From Gnetum montanum (Eukaryota > Streptophyta > Gnetopsida > Gnetales > Gnetaceae), in NCBI GenBank assembly GCA_015680685.1, contig MNCI01028931.1, forward strand, positions 31,474 through 95,473: a DNA stretch of 64,000 nucleotides, written 5' to 3'. A program made the position numbers and the translations under genes. The first letter of the stretch is position 1. Each line of letters begins with the position of its first letter. Positions 43,367-55,071 of this stretch are shown here, in pieces. The notes beneath the pieces were generated by a model, which did no database searches, was not told the origin of the DNA, and worked only from the letters and a program-made list of their open reading frames with translations.

Positions 43367-44160
43367 GGATTAACCCATGGTAAACTCATCATTTTCACTA
43401 TAACAGTGCAGAACCCACATTTGGAGAATAGAGCGATTGTGTTGATAGAGAGGAAGGCGATTTCTTCATAGCAACGAGGGAAGAGCTAGCAAGCAAGATG
43501 ATGGCTCCCAAGAAAGAATGCGAACACTTGGCACTTACTAAGGCTGATGAAGTGAAGGAAACCTTAGGGCACGTGATGCAAGCATGCGTCGCAGTGCGAG
43601 AGGAGACATCATTGACCCGGTAGGATGCTATGCTTCCTCTATTTCCTCATGCTTTTGTTACTATTTTTTGTTTTTCTTGCTTTTGTTTCTATGATTTAGC
43701 TTTAGCTTCCTATGTTTTCTGTCATCGCGTTGTCATTGTTTTGGCCCTTACATCGTCGTTGTTGCTGTTTCGGCAGCGGCAGATCTACAAACGCTATGCT
43801 AAAGTTGTGTGCAAGGTCACCTAGACCACCATCGCTGCGGTTGTCATTACCGCAAAGGATTGGATGAATTGAGCTACTTGGCATTCAAATGACGTAGTGT
43901 AGGACCCTCAGGAGGGCTTGGCCAAGTGTGATATGATAGTATAACATGCATTTTATCATGGTGTAATGTTAATCACTTTGTTTGGGCTAATCGCTTTGTT
44001 GCTACACTAAGCTAATTTTTCTATGCTATTGCCATTGTGTTTTTGCTATGCTATGTGCATGAAGAGGATTGTGCTATGATATTTGATAAAATGCTAGTTT
44101 TTCTATGCTATGTGTATTGGACTCGGACATGATGCTAACATTTGCTATTGTGTTGTTCAG

Positions 44161-44444
44161 GGTAGCACTAAGGCCAATTTTGATTGTCCTAGAAATTGTG
44201 AGGGTCCTGTGCTATCTGAGCAAACCAGTGGCCAATGTTCCTCTTCCCCATACACGTGTGGTGGAGTAGGTAGTTTGGTTCCGAGAGGGAGCATAGGAGT
44301 TACTACAATTTATCCTTCAATGCTTCAGTGTGATCATTTGGTCACACTTGGCGGAGGAAGTAGCGACCACCAAAATAGAAACCCTGTTGCTTGGGGAAAA
44401 TCGGGTATTCTGAGATTTTTGATGGATGGAGTAATCAGCAGCAG
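44161..44444 (+). other. Candidate exon of the antisense module
   Basis: Preceded by TTGTTGTTCAG and followed by CAGCAG/GTAGGG. Open throughout. It encodes a Ser/Gly/Cys-rich segment (SEQTSGQCSSSPYTCGGVGS) and ends with GILRFLMDGVISS. No family recognised. Confidence 0.4.
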
Positions 44445-45125
44445 GTAGGGAGAAGGATCCAGTCAACACCCTAGAAATTTAAGACATTTGACTTGGATTT
44501 GGGATATGCCAAAGTACAATTCCTATAATCTCTACAACACGTTTTTTATTACACATCACATGGGAACGTGGTTCCAAAACCCACTAAGAACCATTTACTA
44601 TGGTGGTGGGTGAGTTTTGTAGCCATGTTCTACTATGCTATGCAATGCTTGCTATGCTAGCCAAATGTTAACAGTGTGTTTTTATTACTAGGTTTTTCAT
44701 CAACGAGGAGTGGCTTGACGGCAATACAGATGTGTTGACCTTAGCACAAATGACACTATGGGAGTTCTCTTCTACTGAGAATATATGCACAAGTGTGATA
44801 GGTCAATGCGGGGGTGAGTACAAAACCTACCCAACCCAATATCCCAGACTACAATAGATGCAAGAAGTCTAGTTGGTTGGATGAGGGATGGACACCCTTA
44901 AACTGATCGTCGTTGAAAATTTTTTGGTTAATCTTTCTTCATTCCCATTATCATTTAAGCCTGGTAAGCTAAATAATAGTTAATGCATGTTTGAGTGTCA
45001 TTATTATTTTTTCTACTATTGGTGTTGTGCCTAACCTATTTTTTGATCTTTTGTGTGTGTTTGTGCTAACTACTTCTGTGCAAACTGCTATAAGGATGAA
45101 GAAGTCCTAGGAGGTAACAGTGATA

Positions 45126-45680
45126 ACCTCTGGGAGCTAGGGGACTAACATCTTCTTCAAGTATGGGGAGGTAGATGAGAGCCAGCAATGGATATGCAAT
45201 GCAACATCAGAATCCTTGCTCAAGCATCTTCAAGATGCTAGGCTCATGGATTTGTTCTTGGCCCCGAATCCAAGTGTCCCTACCATTGAGATGCTTGCCC
45301 TAGCAGACTCCTTTTTTGACAAGGTGGACCGCTTCTACACACATGTATATGGTGTGTGGGTGGTCCGTGAAATAAATGACCAGCTGTTCATGGACCTTTC
45401 CGATGTCCCTACTAATGGTCTCCTCATAGGGTGAAAGACCAAGAAAGAGGTGAATCATCAGAAGAAAGACATTGAGGAGTTGCTAGGGGTTGCCAAAGAG
45501 TGAAATGGGATTCCCATGGAGAAGGTCAGGCTGAAGGCTTCCAAAGAGGTTTATCTCATCTTCCATGCTCATGCTTTTCCCTAGCTACATTCCCAAGGAA
45601 AGATCATTGGGATTGAGTAAGCTTAGGTGATGTGGGAGGTCATGGAAGAGGGGGCTCGGTACAACTAGGTTAGTTATCTG
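45126..45680 (+). other. Candidate exon of the antisense module (DLFLAPNPS protein)
   Basis: Open from about 45150 to the TGA at 45432: FFKYGEVDESQQWICN, HLQDARLMDLFLAPNPS, VVREINDQLFMDLSDVP. Translation continues after the stop with similar composition (KKEVNHQKKDIEELLGV, MEKVRLKASKEVYLIFHAHA), suggesting that the TGA is a substitution in a longer exon. No family recognised. Confidence 0.45.
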
Positions 45681-46281
45681 TGCAAAGGCCTACAAATTGA
45701 AATCATGGCACTCCATAGGAAGCAGGAGTCCCATTTCAATGTGTACTACATCTTTTACATAGACTGTTTGTGGTGTTTCATGGAGTTTTTTGTAGTCCAT
45801 GAGAACGGGGTCTAGGTTATGCAAAATCGCAATCAAATTTCGAAACCATAGATCTGCCAAATCCTCCAGACCACTTGAGCCCCAAGATCCCATAGAAGCT
45901 ATTGGGGAGTCATTCTCTATGATGACTAGGGATCATGTGGCCCACAACTTTTGTGGCCAAGATAGCATGGGAGAGGCACCCCCTACCACTACCGGTAGTG
46001 TATCATAGGGGAAATGTCTCATTACCGAAATAGTGGCCACTAAGTTGTGGTGAAAGAGGCCTTCTTCAGCTGAGGAAACCCTTCGTACAGAAGAATAGGA
46101 GGGGCAGACATTGCTGTTTAAGCTATGTAGGACACAACCTCCCATCGGTAAATGCTTTTGCTTATGTTTATTTCCTCACCTATTTCGTTGATGCCTGCTA
46201 TACTATGCTACACTAAGAAGCATAGCACCTACTTTAAGCTAACATGCTTTAAGCTAATGAAAATATGTTTTTTGCTGCTAG

Positions 46282-46604
46282 AGGAAGAAGGTGATGAAGA
46301 GGTGTCGACCTCCAAAATGGGGGTGACATATAAAGATGCGAAGGCCCTAGTCTCAAAGGAAAGGACCCCAGTAAAGAGGGACGGAGCTCCTACCACTAAG
46401 GAAGGGGCTCTTGTTATCAAGGAAAATCCTTCTACTGACAAGGAGGATATTTTTGGAGATGAAGAGGAGTATCCTATGGATGAAGAGAATGTTGGTGCCT
46501 CAAAAGAGAAGGCACCAGCAAATAAAGAAGAAGCCCACATCAACCTAGAAGGGACTGCTGCTAGAGATTCCTTTGCTGGACATAGTTCAGCATCAAGGGA
46601 GTGA
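46282..46604 (+). other. Candidate exon, Lys/Glu-rich repeat
   Basis: An acceptor-like TTTTTTGCTGCTAG precedes an open stretch with KERTPVKRDGAPTTKEGA, a degenerate repeat of about ten residues (KE-x-AP-x-x-KE). Low-complexity and possibly disordered. The frame ends at a TGA at 46602. Confidence 0.4.
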
Positions 46605-48285
46605 ATAAATGCTAAAGGTGCTGCTATATTTTTGAGTTAGAAAGGAGGGGAACTGCAATTAGATGCTAATGAGTTTGACAACATATTCGATGACATGTCA
46701 ATGGGCGATCCCCCCATTATCACCCCTGAGGGTTTACTGGGTAGGGGCCCTTATACTATCATTTTCTTTACCCACTACCTTATCATAGTTCACCTCAGTC
46801 ATTGCTGATGTGTCTAGTTGTATGACAGAGACCACTGTTAATGTTGTAGAACCTCCTCTGATTCACTTGGATCCATGGGCTAAGACCCCCGACAAGCTTA
46901 CATTCATGCAAGGGATCATTGATGACATGATCGGCCATCTCAAGCAGCTTGATCCTGAAGTGGGTAAATAGCTACATTAGGCTCTTTCGTGTTGCTATGA
47001 TAGAGTTCTTGAGTTTGCTAAGCTTGCTACGCTAATATGACTCATGTGCTCTTTATGTGGTTATAGACTCTTGACTCAAATGGGACTTAACACGGGTGTT
47101 GAAAGTTGGCGCAGTGCCTACATTCCCACTCGAAGTGGCTGAGGTGCCTCGTTGCATATACGACGAGGCTAGAAAATGCACTTTGCACTCGATATACTCC
47201 TTGTGGGAGTGTAGGCATGTCAATGGGGACATGTGGAAATGGGTCTAGAAGGCTAAAAAAGAGAAGGCTGAAATAAGCGTCGAAGTGAGAGACCTCAAAT
47301 CTAAGAACAAATTCCTCATGGCCCATGATACTAATGATGGAAATTGGTGCACAGTTGTGATATATTATGCTAGATATTGAACATTCATGTGACACAAAAA
47401 TGAAGCCACCTGAGAAATAATAGAACAATAGATGTAGATGGACTTGTTGGCCTAGAAGAATCAAGATTGGAAAGATTACATCACCAGAGTTTACGAGTGG
47501 GGGTAGTCCTAGAAAAACCATAAACACATGTATGAAATGGAACGTGCCACCTATCACAAACTGTATAGGGATGCTTTTGTGGAGGCATTTACTTATAAAG
47601 CATTCGTAAATGCCATTGGCGTTTATGTGGCCTATAACAAGTTCATGGAGCAGGTAAAGGTCACTGAATCTCCTGAACGGGAAGTCAATCTTCCCACAGG
47701 TGAGACTGCTACCACCTCCTTTTCTCCAGGACCGCCGATATGGATATCCATTGAAAAGGATAAAGCTACTTCAAATGCTGAACTAAGCGATAGACATTGG
47801 GAAAATATAATAGAGGAGAAGGTGTGGCACCACCTTAGGCATGGTTTAGATCACATACCCTTCAAGACAGACACAAGGCCATCTTAGGTTAATCACTTTC
47901 TACTTTGTCAATGCTTATGTTCTATTGTAACATGCGTGTATTGCCCTAGTTGACTACTTCACTTTTACAATGCAGGTTCTAGGTGAAGATGCAAGGCCCG
48001 TAGAGGGTAGGAATGAAGAGGTGGCAGAGGAAAATGCAGAGGAAGGCAATGCGGAAGGGGATGATGCAAGAGAAAATGATGGTGGAGAAGATGATGTGGG
48101 TGAAGACAACCTGTGACACTATAGGATTTTTTGAAATTTTGAATTTTTTATAGAATTTTTGCAAACATTGTTTAAATGAAAAAAGTTTGAATGAAAAAGG
48201 AGAATTTTGGAAAAGAAATTGGTTCTACACTGACTTATGCATTGTCTATGTGGTGAATTTTATGTTAAGTTTTCATTTTTGATGT

Positions 48286-48465
48286 TTTAGTTTTAGGCCA
48301 TTTCGGGCCATCACTAGGTTTAGGCCATTTTGGGCCATCGTTAGTTTATAGCCATTTCAGGCCATTGGATAGTAGTGTAGTTTTAGGCCATTTTGGGCCA
48401 ACAGATAGTTTTAGGACATTTTGGGCCATCAGATAGTTTTAGGCCATTTCAGGCCATGGCATGGT
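48286..48465. repeat. Tandem repeats with AGGCCATTTTGGGCC core
   Basis: Six units of 26-35 bp (AGGCCA at 48295, 48321, 48384, 48438 and variants at 48349 and 48413). Each contains a GGCC...GGCC dyad. The array lies between the end of the antisense module and the Tat-1 protease. Confidence 0.85.
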
Positions 48466-48599
48466 AAGAAAGTGATATGCTAATGATTCAAAGAACAACT
48501 AATTAGTACCTAGCATAGATGGATGGATGCCAAACAAAAAGGTGGTACATATACAAAGGATGATAATTGGGCATGAAATAGTGTGGTTGCTATGCTATG

Positions 48600-49206
48600 C
48601 ATAACTGCCTCTTGACCCATCATGGATTGGGCAAGGCATAAGGTCAAGGGACTTTTCCACAGCCCTTATCTATATCATTGTCCCCCACTTGGAAGGGCAA
48701 CTCAACCCATGTATTTTTGTTTTCTGAACCAGCATGCTAAGCTAGGTCTCTTTCCAAATGGTTAGTGTGTACAACGACAAGAACTTCATTCTTAGATGTT
48801 ACAGCCTCTAAGCCCTATTCCATGTCTACGTTGTTGATAGCTTGTGTTATTACCTCATCGCCATGGATTACCACCTCCCTGCCTACATAGGATAGATGGA
48901 TCTCTTGATGAATGGGTGAAGAGACAGCCCTAAGTTGCACTAACCATGACCTCCCCAAGATCAGGTTAAGTTTGGGCATCACTTCGACCATAATGAATGT
49001 TGCATTTGTAGCGAACTGATCCCCTTCCATGAAATCAATATGGACCATGCCCTTCACCACAACCCATGCCCTATTGAATAACTTTAGGCATGACGTTGTT
49101 GTGGGTCTGATCTGGTCAACCAAACCCAACTTGTTTGCAATAGGAAAAGGAATGACATTTGTGGTAGCTCCATCATCAACATGTACCCTTAGGATCTTGT
49201 GTTGGC
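48600..49206 (-). pseudogene. Tat-type aspartic protease, Tat-1
   Basis: HVDDGATTNVIPFPIANKLG (about 49125-49190) holds the catalytic D-D-G. RAWVVVKGMVHIDF, LNLILGRSWLVQL and IHQEIHLSYVGR follow in an open stretch to 48815. Translation continues leftwards to about 48600 with one or two stops (NTWVELPFQVG, matching ESWEELPFNIV in Tat-2). It keeps all key residues and is one of the best preserved domains here. Confidence 0.85.
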
Positions 49207-52200
49207 AGACCTAAATTATGATGAAGAGAGGTGTTGTAGTCACTTGAACCTGTTCAGTGTCTTCCCTAATGGAATCATAGCAAAAATTCAGTTGGGATGG
49301 CTTTGGCTCTACAAGTGCAGAAGGAAGCATGACCGAATGGATTTTCCTCTCTTCTGTTGGCATGTTCTCATCAACCAGAATTACTGTTAACATGCAAACC
49401 AAAGCCCCACGGTGTGCGATAGATGTCATGATTAGGTTGTACAAGCTTAGCGTAGTGTTTTTCTATTTTAGAGCTTGCTTGACCTAGGTAAGGGCACTCA
49501 AAAGGTCCTGGCTACTTTTGGGTTTATTACCCTTCTCCTCTTCTATTCTTCCCAGAAGATGAATTTCCCAAGGAGGGATAGTTTCAAGTCTAGGTTCAGG
49601 CCTATTTGACTGAGGTGGAAAAGACTGTGTACATGTAGCAACATTATGTTTCAGTGATGAGGGCATAGATGTAGGGGGTGAGGACGTGGGCTTGGAAGTA
49701 CCTAAGGTTGTACTTTCCCTTGACGTCTCACCTATGAAGTGCACTTCTCATTTTTTAGGAAGAGAAGGCTATGAAACTGCTTTATGTGGGGCAGGGGCTA
49801 TTGTAGCGCTTGGCCCCTTGATAACAAATGGAGCAAATGGTGTTAGGGTGCTAGGCAATGGTGCATTTTTGCTAATAGGTGGTGTAGGGGCGGATGCCCG
49901 GGGAGGGATTGTTAAGAAGAAAGGTTGCTGTAGACTTTGATTAGCCGCTGGTGGTACTGGTGCGCTACGCTAAGGCACTCAGACTACAAATGGCTACTGG
50001 GGTAGTCTAGGATTATTTTCAACACCGATGGTGTGGATGATGTAATCGGTGTTGGCGTTGAGAGGGTCAGTGTTGATGTGTAGGGATTGATTCATAGGAC
50101 ATACTAGATTTTTTTCATCTAGCACCAGTTTCCCCTAATCAATCATCCTTTGGATGTCATCCTTCAATGCCATGTAGTAATCTATGTCATGAACACATTA
50201 TTGATGGTAGTCATAGAACCGATCTAGCTTGAAACCCTTAGAAACTAGGGGCTCATTGGGGAAGGCCAACGAGGGGTTCCTAAGGATTTCGCAATATCAG
50301 TGGTGTTTCTTGGCTTCTTTCTCTGACATCTTCTTGTGTTGGATGTACCCCGCTACCAGTAGTTGCTTTAGAAGGTCTGAAGGCTTGACATGTAGTGGGG
50401 TATACTTTGAGCGATCTTTACATTTAAAGTTTGATTTAGGTGGTGCAGATGTAGAAGGTTGCGATGCATTGCCCTGTTTGGATGTGGGGTTAGCTGTACG
50501 TGTGGCCGATTTCTCAGTGTTCTTATTACTATTATTATTAGGTTTGGGTTTGGCCTCATTCGCCACAATGGCCACTATGGCTGTTGTAGCGTTACCCCTA
50601 TCCTTCTCCATGAAGGTATTCTTGTATGCAATGTAGGCTATGTCTTTGCTCGCCTCAGCCACATCTTGTATGCTCTTAGTCTAGGTGAAAGCCTCACTGA
50701 GAGTGCATGGAGTGAGATAATATAGCTTAGACTTAATAAAGCCATTCACTGCACCCTTAAAGATGGCTAGCAGGTGGGCCACCATGATGGGCTTGCAGAT
50801 TTCATTAAGGGTTGCACTCCAACATTGGATGAACTTCTAGAGTGGTTTCAGCGGGTCTTGCTTCACGCTCATCAAATAATCCAGTGTGACCTCTGGTCTC
50901 AAGTTGTACTTGAAACACATCAAGAATTGGGTCAGAAGCTCCTCTAGGATTGATATGTAGGAGCATGGGAGTGCACGGTACTAGTCTAGAGCTTTTTTTG
51001 TTAGAGACATGGCAAAGACATGGATGATCATGTGCAGCCATTGTTGTAGGAGGGACTTAGACCTAAATGTAACAAGGTGTACATTGTGATTTCCCTCCCC
51101 GTTGTACTTCATGAAATGCGGGAGTGACATCCCTAGTGGTAACATTAGTGCAGGGACTACTTGGTTGATGGGATCATCCTGGCAGAAGTCCATGACTTGT
51201 ACCGTATTAGACTCAACAAACTTGAGGCATTTTATTTCCTTAGTAAGGATTTGGATAAGCTAGAATCCTTGATCCACACCTGAAGATGATGAAAATATTT
51301 GGGGAACTGCTAGGGTAGCTCCCATCTGTGGAGTAGTAGGGGTAGCAATGTGACCCATCAACGGTGCCATTGGGGTAACCCTTGTGAACTATGCTACTAA
51401 CATTGTTCACCACCCAGCAGGTGGTGCTCTTAGAGCAACAACCGCAGGTTGTGCTACAGTATGGGCCACTTGCATGGCTAGTGGAACAGACCATACTCCC
51501 ACACTAGGTTGTACTATTCGTGGGGCTTGGTAGGTTTGATGGCCAAAGTAATGGGACATCTGTGAGGGTAGTGTACTAGGAGGAGAAGTGAATGGGGTCC
51601 ACCACATGGATAGATGTAAATGTATGAATAGAGGCGGAAGATACACATGACTATAAGGTAGGTATTGTGTGAATGTATGGTAGGGTAGCCGTGATTGGCG
51701 TATGTTGCGAAGTAAAGAAGGATTGGTGAAAATTCACTGGAGGAGTAGTGACTGGGGTTGAGACAATGGCATGGATGTGTTGATGCGTCAAAGGAATGGT
51801 ATGGCTACCCGTTACCGATGGAATCATGATTTGCAATGGTGTAGATGTGATTGTGAAGGGAGCAGTGGTATGGAGTGGGTTTGTCTAGAAGGATGGAGTG
51901 GGAAGAATGGTGGCAGGGTTGGTTTGACCCCCTCATCAAATTGGGAATCCAGTTCCTTCTGTCCATCCTAGATAGCCTCATCATGGTGAGATGCTATGTC
52001 TTGTGGCTCCCTAGGCCTAAGGACCTGGATCAGTTCATCTAGAGGCCATTGGTTTATTTGCGTCAATGGGATGGAAGCACCAGGAGTGGGAATAAATTCC
52101 TTCCCATTGCAGTAGGCGAACTCGAAGCTACATTTCTCTTTGAGTTCTTGTGCATCTAAGGGAAGGTTCACCTGGACCTTTGCACAGAGAAAGTTGTATC

Positions 52201-52363
52201 ACTCGTGTTGTTGAGCTAAGCCCTTAGGTCCCTAGTTTTGGATCCTAAGGGATCGACGTGGCCCTAGCCTTGGGATAAGTGGTTTTTTGGCACCTATGAT
52301 GCCTTGAATCATAAAGGGAACCTCAACATTAGAGGTGTTAGCAATAGTGCTTGGGGAAGTCAT
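49207..52363 (-). pseudogene. Tat-type gag, Tat-1
   Basis: ATG at 52363 (MTSPSTIANTSNVEVPF). Order on the minus strand: N-terminal conserved segment (YNFLCAKVQVNLP near 52165-52200; EKCSFEFAYCNGKEF), a Pro/Thr/Ala-rich stretch (51240-51840), the gag core (LPHFMKYNGEGNHNVHLVTF at 51060-51120; HLLAIFKGAVNGFIKSKLYY near 50720-50780), a Lys/Asn-rich basic part (50400-50560), a decayed knuckle (HDIDYYMALKDDIQRMID near 50140-50200), then a Pro/Ser-rich linker to the protease. Shifts and stops are few for its 1,050 codons. Product: the structural particle protein. Confidence 0.85.
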
Positions 52364-52422
52364 TGTTGCAAAGCTTGATAGATGTGCAAATGAGAAACAC
52401 AAGGGGATTAGAAAGTAATCAA

Positions 52423-52735
52423 AGGCTTTACATCTTGCCAAATTCCAAAGGAACCATCAGAGTGACCGATCTAGACCACACGATGCATAAACAACCTCAA
52501 AATGGTGTCACGTTTATTCTAGTGCGTGACAGGGTACAGAATGTATGCAAGACTACTGTAAAAATGAGTAGGTCAAATGGCGATCGGAGGCTTTATGTCC
52601 TGCAAGGTTCCAAAGGAACCATCGAAGCAAACGATCTACATCACACGATCTGTAAACAACCACAAAAGGGTGTCACATTTATGCTAGTACATGTTAGGGT
52701 GCATAATGCTTATAGGACTACCGTAAAACATGGGA
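52423..52735. repeat. 165 bp tandem duplication in Tat-1 leader
   Basis: AGGCTTTACATCTTGCCAAA at 52423 and AGGCTTTATGTCCTGCAAGG at 52588 begin two diverged copies. Both contain GGTTCCAAAGGAACCATC-type and GGTGTCAC[AG]TTTAT words. The unit is 55 codons, and both copies lie in one open plus-strand frame (52351-52851) that encodes SKGTI...HTI.KQPQ.GVTF twice. Confidence 0.85.
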
Positions 52736-52751
52736 AAGGCACTAAAAAGGC

Positions 52752-52773
52752 CCTCCTTCTAGCGCTAGAAAAT
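52752..52773 (-). other. Primer-binding site, Tat-1
   Basis: On the minus strand ATTTTCTAGCGCTAGAAGGA directly follows the LTR end ...CTACA. Same site as in Tat-2 and Tat-3. Confidence 0.75.
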
Positions 52774-54353
52774 TGTAGCAACCAAAAATGTGAGTGGCTG
52801 GAAACATCGAGAGGTCGTCGATCAGATAGTCTTAACCCTAGATCCGCGTGAGGGCCGTGCTAGATAAAATGAAAATGGGGTGGTTTATCAGATAAGGACT
52901 TAATTGGTTTCAAGAGTAACCAGGACGTTCACAAGCAAAGCCAAATGTATGCTTGAATGTGGATTCAAAAGCTAACAATGCATAATGCTACAAAACAAAT
53001 AGAAAGGAACTAATAGAATGCCAAATGGGAATGCTAACTCTTTGATTTTGTCAGCTCAAGAAGGTTTACAATGCTCAAGATTGCCAATTTGATTCTTGCT
53101 AAGCCATAATTTTGCCAACTTGTGAATTTTTTCCAATCGGTTTTACCCTTTGAATTTCCAAATTGTGAACTTTCCAACCCTTTGAGTGCTCAATGGGTTA
53201 TTTATAGGGCTAGGAGCACGCGAGAATTGCAGTTTGGACACCACCTGTCCTGGACCCATAAGGTGTTGGCGTGTCCATGCTACATGGACATGAAAAGATG
53301 ATTGATAGGCCTGCCATGCTATAATTACGCTGTCAGAACTTGGAGATGTGTGCCAAAGATGTAAACAAGTGAAACACATTGATGTAGCATAGTTGTCTAC
53401 TACACTATGCTATGCTTTGGAGCATAGCATGTTGGCATAGCGTAGCAGGTTCCTATGCTATGCTATTCCCCACCACCTACTACGCTGTATTACATCATGG
53501 AGTGTAGCATGTTAGTGGAGTGTAGCTACTTACTATGTTGTGCTACCTAATGTAGTGTAGCATAGCATAGCTACCAACTTGAAGAAGAAATCTATGTTGG
53601 AGTTAATTGCAAGTGCTAAAAGCTTTTGAAGTGTGTTTGCTATTTTTGCATGTTTGCTACACTATGCTATGCTACGTAGTATAGCAAAGCATAGGTGCTA
53701 GCCTTAATTGCAATTTGCATTGCAAATTTTTGTATGAAGATCATGTTGAAAATTTGCAACCTTTTCTCTTTGCGATGTGAAGCTTGCAAACTTGCTGATC
53801 TTGCATTCCAAGACGTCTTTCGTCATTCTTGCATTGTCGCTACGCTGTGCTACGCTGCGTAGCGTAGTAGTTGATGTAGCCTGTTCTTTTGCTACTTATC
53901 CAGTGAAAGGGGCTTTGTCAAAAGACTTGGAAATTGAGTGAAGTAATTGGTTTTGAAAGGCCGGAGGTGCCTGCTAATTGAAATCACCAAGTGAGCTAGA
54001 CCTTTCTATCTTTCTTTCGCTACGCTATGCTACACTGTGTAGTGTAGCATAGCATAGCACTTCGTTCTGCAACTACCTTCTAAGGCTTGCTAGAAAACTT
54101 GCCAAACTATTTTGCGTAGCCTGAGCACCTCTGATAACCCCACGCATCATTTTTGAGTAGACTGTTAGCTGGATGAATCACCTAGGTGGATAGGCTGGAG
54201 AGTCCATTGGGTTTGTCAACACTCAACGTATAAAATTTGCTGAACTGGACAATCAAAACTCAGAGCATCAATTTCTTGCCAAAGTGACATGACGCTATCT
54301 AAATTCCAAGAACCTAGTGAAGGAAGAATTACTTGAAAATTTAGGGTGTTTCA
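52774..54353 (-). repeat. Tat-1 5' LTR
   Basis: 1,580 bp and flanked on the right by AAAGT. It aligns with the left LTR apart from the missing block of about 220 bp. The (GCTAT)n palindromic clusters are present but more mutated (53396-54058). Confidence 0.92.
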
Positions 54354-54690
54354 AAAGTGATGTTGAATTTTGATGTGTTTTGTACATGAATTTTGGATTG
54401 GATTCTTTGTCATATTGATGACATTGCTATTGTCATAATAAATTAGTGTAGATTAGGGTTTTACGCCTAAGTCATTGAGTGTTTCTTTCATTGATAAAAG
54501 TTGAGCATAATATCTTCTAGCTAAAATGTATTTGGCTTCTACCATAGAAAGTGCTGTGGAAGTGTGATTTTTGGTTGTCCAAGAGACTAAGATTTTTCCA
54601 AGGAAAAGGAAATTTTCACTTGTGCTTTGATGATCATTTGAATATGTCATAAATTGATTTTCATTAAGAGCTATCCCTCATCTTGGATAC
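54354..54690 (-). pseudogene. Ty1/Copia RNase H, main piece (Copia-3)
   Basis: HQSTSENFLFLGKILVSWTT, LSMVEAKYILA (the STEAEY region) and MKETLNDLGV, then YYDNSNVINMTKNPIQN and TKHIKIQHH up to the insertion point. This is the canonical end of Copia pol. The domain continues at 36543 after Tat-1. One stop (TAG after GVKP). Confidence 0.88.
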
Positions 54691-55071
54691 TTTATCATAC
54701 TCTAAAATGAATAGTCCTCTTTTTGCTCATTTTTAGTTGTAGGTGTTGGAGAAAAAAGTCTTGCTACTTGAGTATCATTTGGTAAAAGTTTCAAAAGACT
54801 CCTCCTAAACCTGTGTTCTATAAGATGATAATTGTTGATGAGGTATAGGATCCCCCTGCATACATGCTTGTATTTCTTCCTAGTCTCTTTGGCCATAATG
54901 CATTTGTTATAGAGAGATTGGTATTCTCCCCTTGAGCCTTTTAGGATCTTCATGCTAGATAGAATTTCTAGGATTAACTATGAAGACTAAGGTCACCCAT
55001 TAGTGAATCCTTCAAAAATGAAAATGCAAATATTTTTAATGCTTATTGCAGGAAACTTCTTCCTAGATAAT
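54691..55071. other. Flank between Copia-3 RNase H and element 4
   Basis: A minus-strand frame at 54702-54953 (KKYKHVCRGILYLINN, RRSLLKLLPNDTQ) has no recognisable domain. RT sequence expected here is not seen. The last five bases ATAAT resemble ATAGT after element 4. Confidence 0.4.

Larger units (their letters stand above)
43357..48116 (+). pseudogene. Antisense gene-like module with introns inside Tat-1
   Basis: Opposite strand to the host element. It has a TATA box at 43357, an ATG at 43498 (MMAPKKECEHLAL), then an alternation of open stretches and T-rich gaps with plausible splice sites: donor at 43620, acceptor ending 43776; acceptor ending 44160, donor at 44445; acceptor ending 44691; acceptor ending 46281; acceptor ending 47974. 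The last exon is open to a TGA at 48113. Exon products include a Cys/Gly/Ser-rich part (44161-44444), MDLFLAPNPSVPT with FFDKVDRFYTHVYGVWVV (45216-45434), a Lys/Glu/Thr-rich repeat part (46282-46604) and an acidic tail (EEVAEENAEEGNAEGDDARE). I recognise no family. Several exons hold stops, so this copy is dead or my phases are wrong. Grande elements of the Tat branch are known to carry an antisense gene, but beside the 3' LTR. Confidence 0.5.
36544..54353 (-). mobile_element. Tat-1: large Tat-type Ty3/Gypsy element with antisense module
   Basis: LTRs 36544-38406 and 52774-54353, identical 5 bp flanks AAAGT at 36539-36543 and 54354-54358, PBS, gag (49207-52363), protease (48600-49206), RT (41263-42740), RNase H (40590-41262) and an integrase zinc-finger piece (40125-40375), all minus strand in Tat order. 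Between protease and RT lies a plus-strand, intron-bearing gene-like segment (43357-48116), flanked by short tandem arrays. The integrase core is not recognisable. At 17.8 kb it fits the very large Ogre/Tat elements. It interrupts Copia-3. Confidence 0.92.

Noticed and set aside
44161-48116. Host single-copy gene in this interval
   Set aside because: It is enclosed within a bounded retrotransposon, exons hold stops, and intron-like gaps carry the same TGCTATGC words as the LTRs. A host gene cannot be excluded but has no positive support.
48113-48125. CACTA word at the end of the antisense module, as a CACTA transposon terminus
   Set aside because: No matching TAGTG end or flanking 3 bp duplication on the other side (43.1-43.4 kb). 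The word is short enough to occur by chance.
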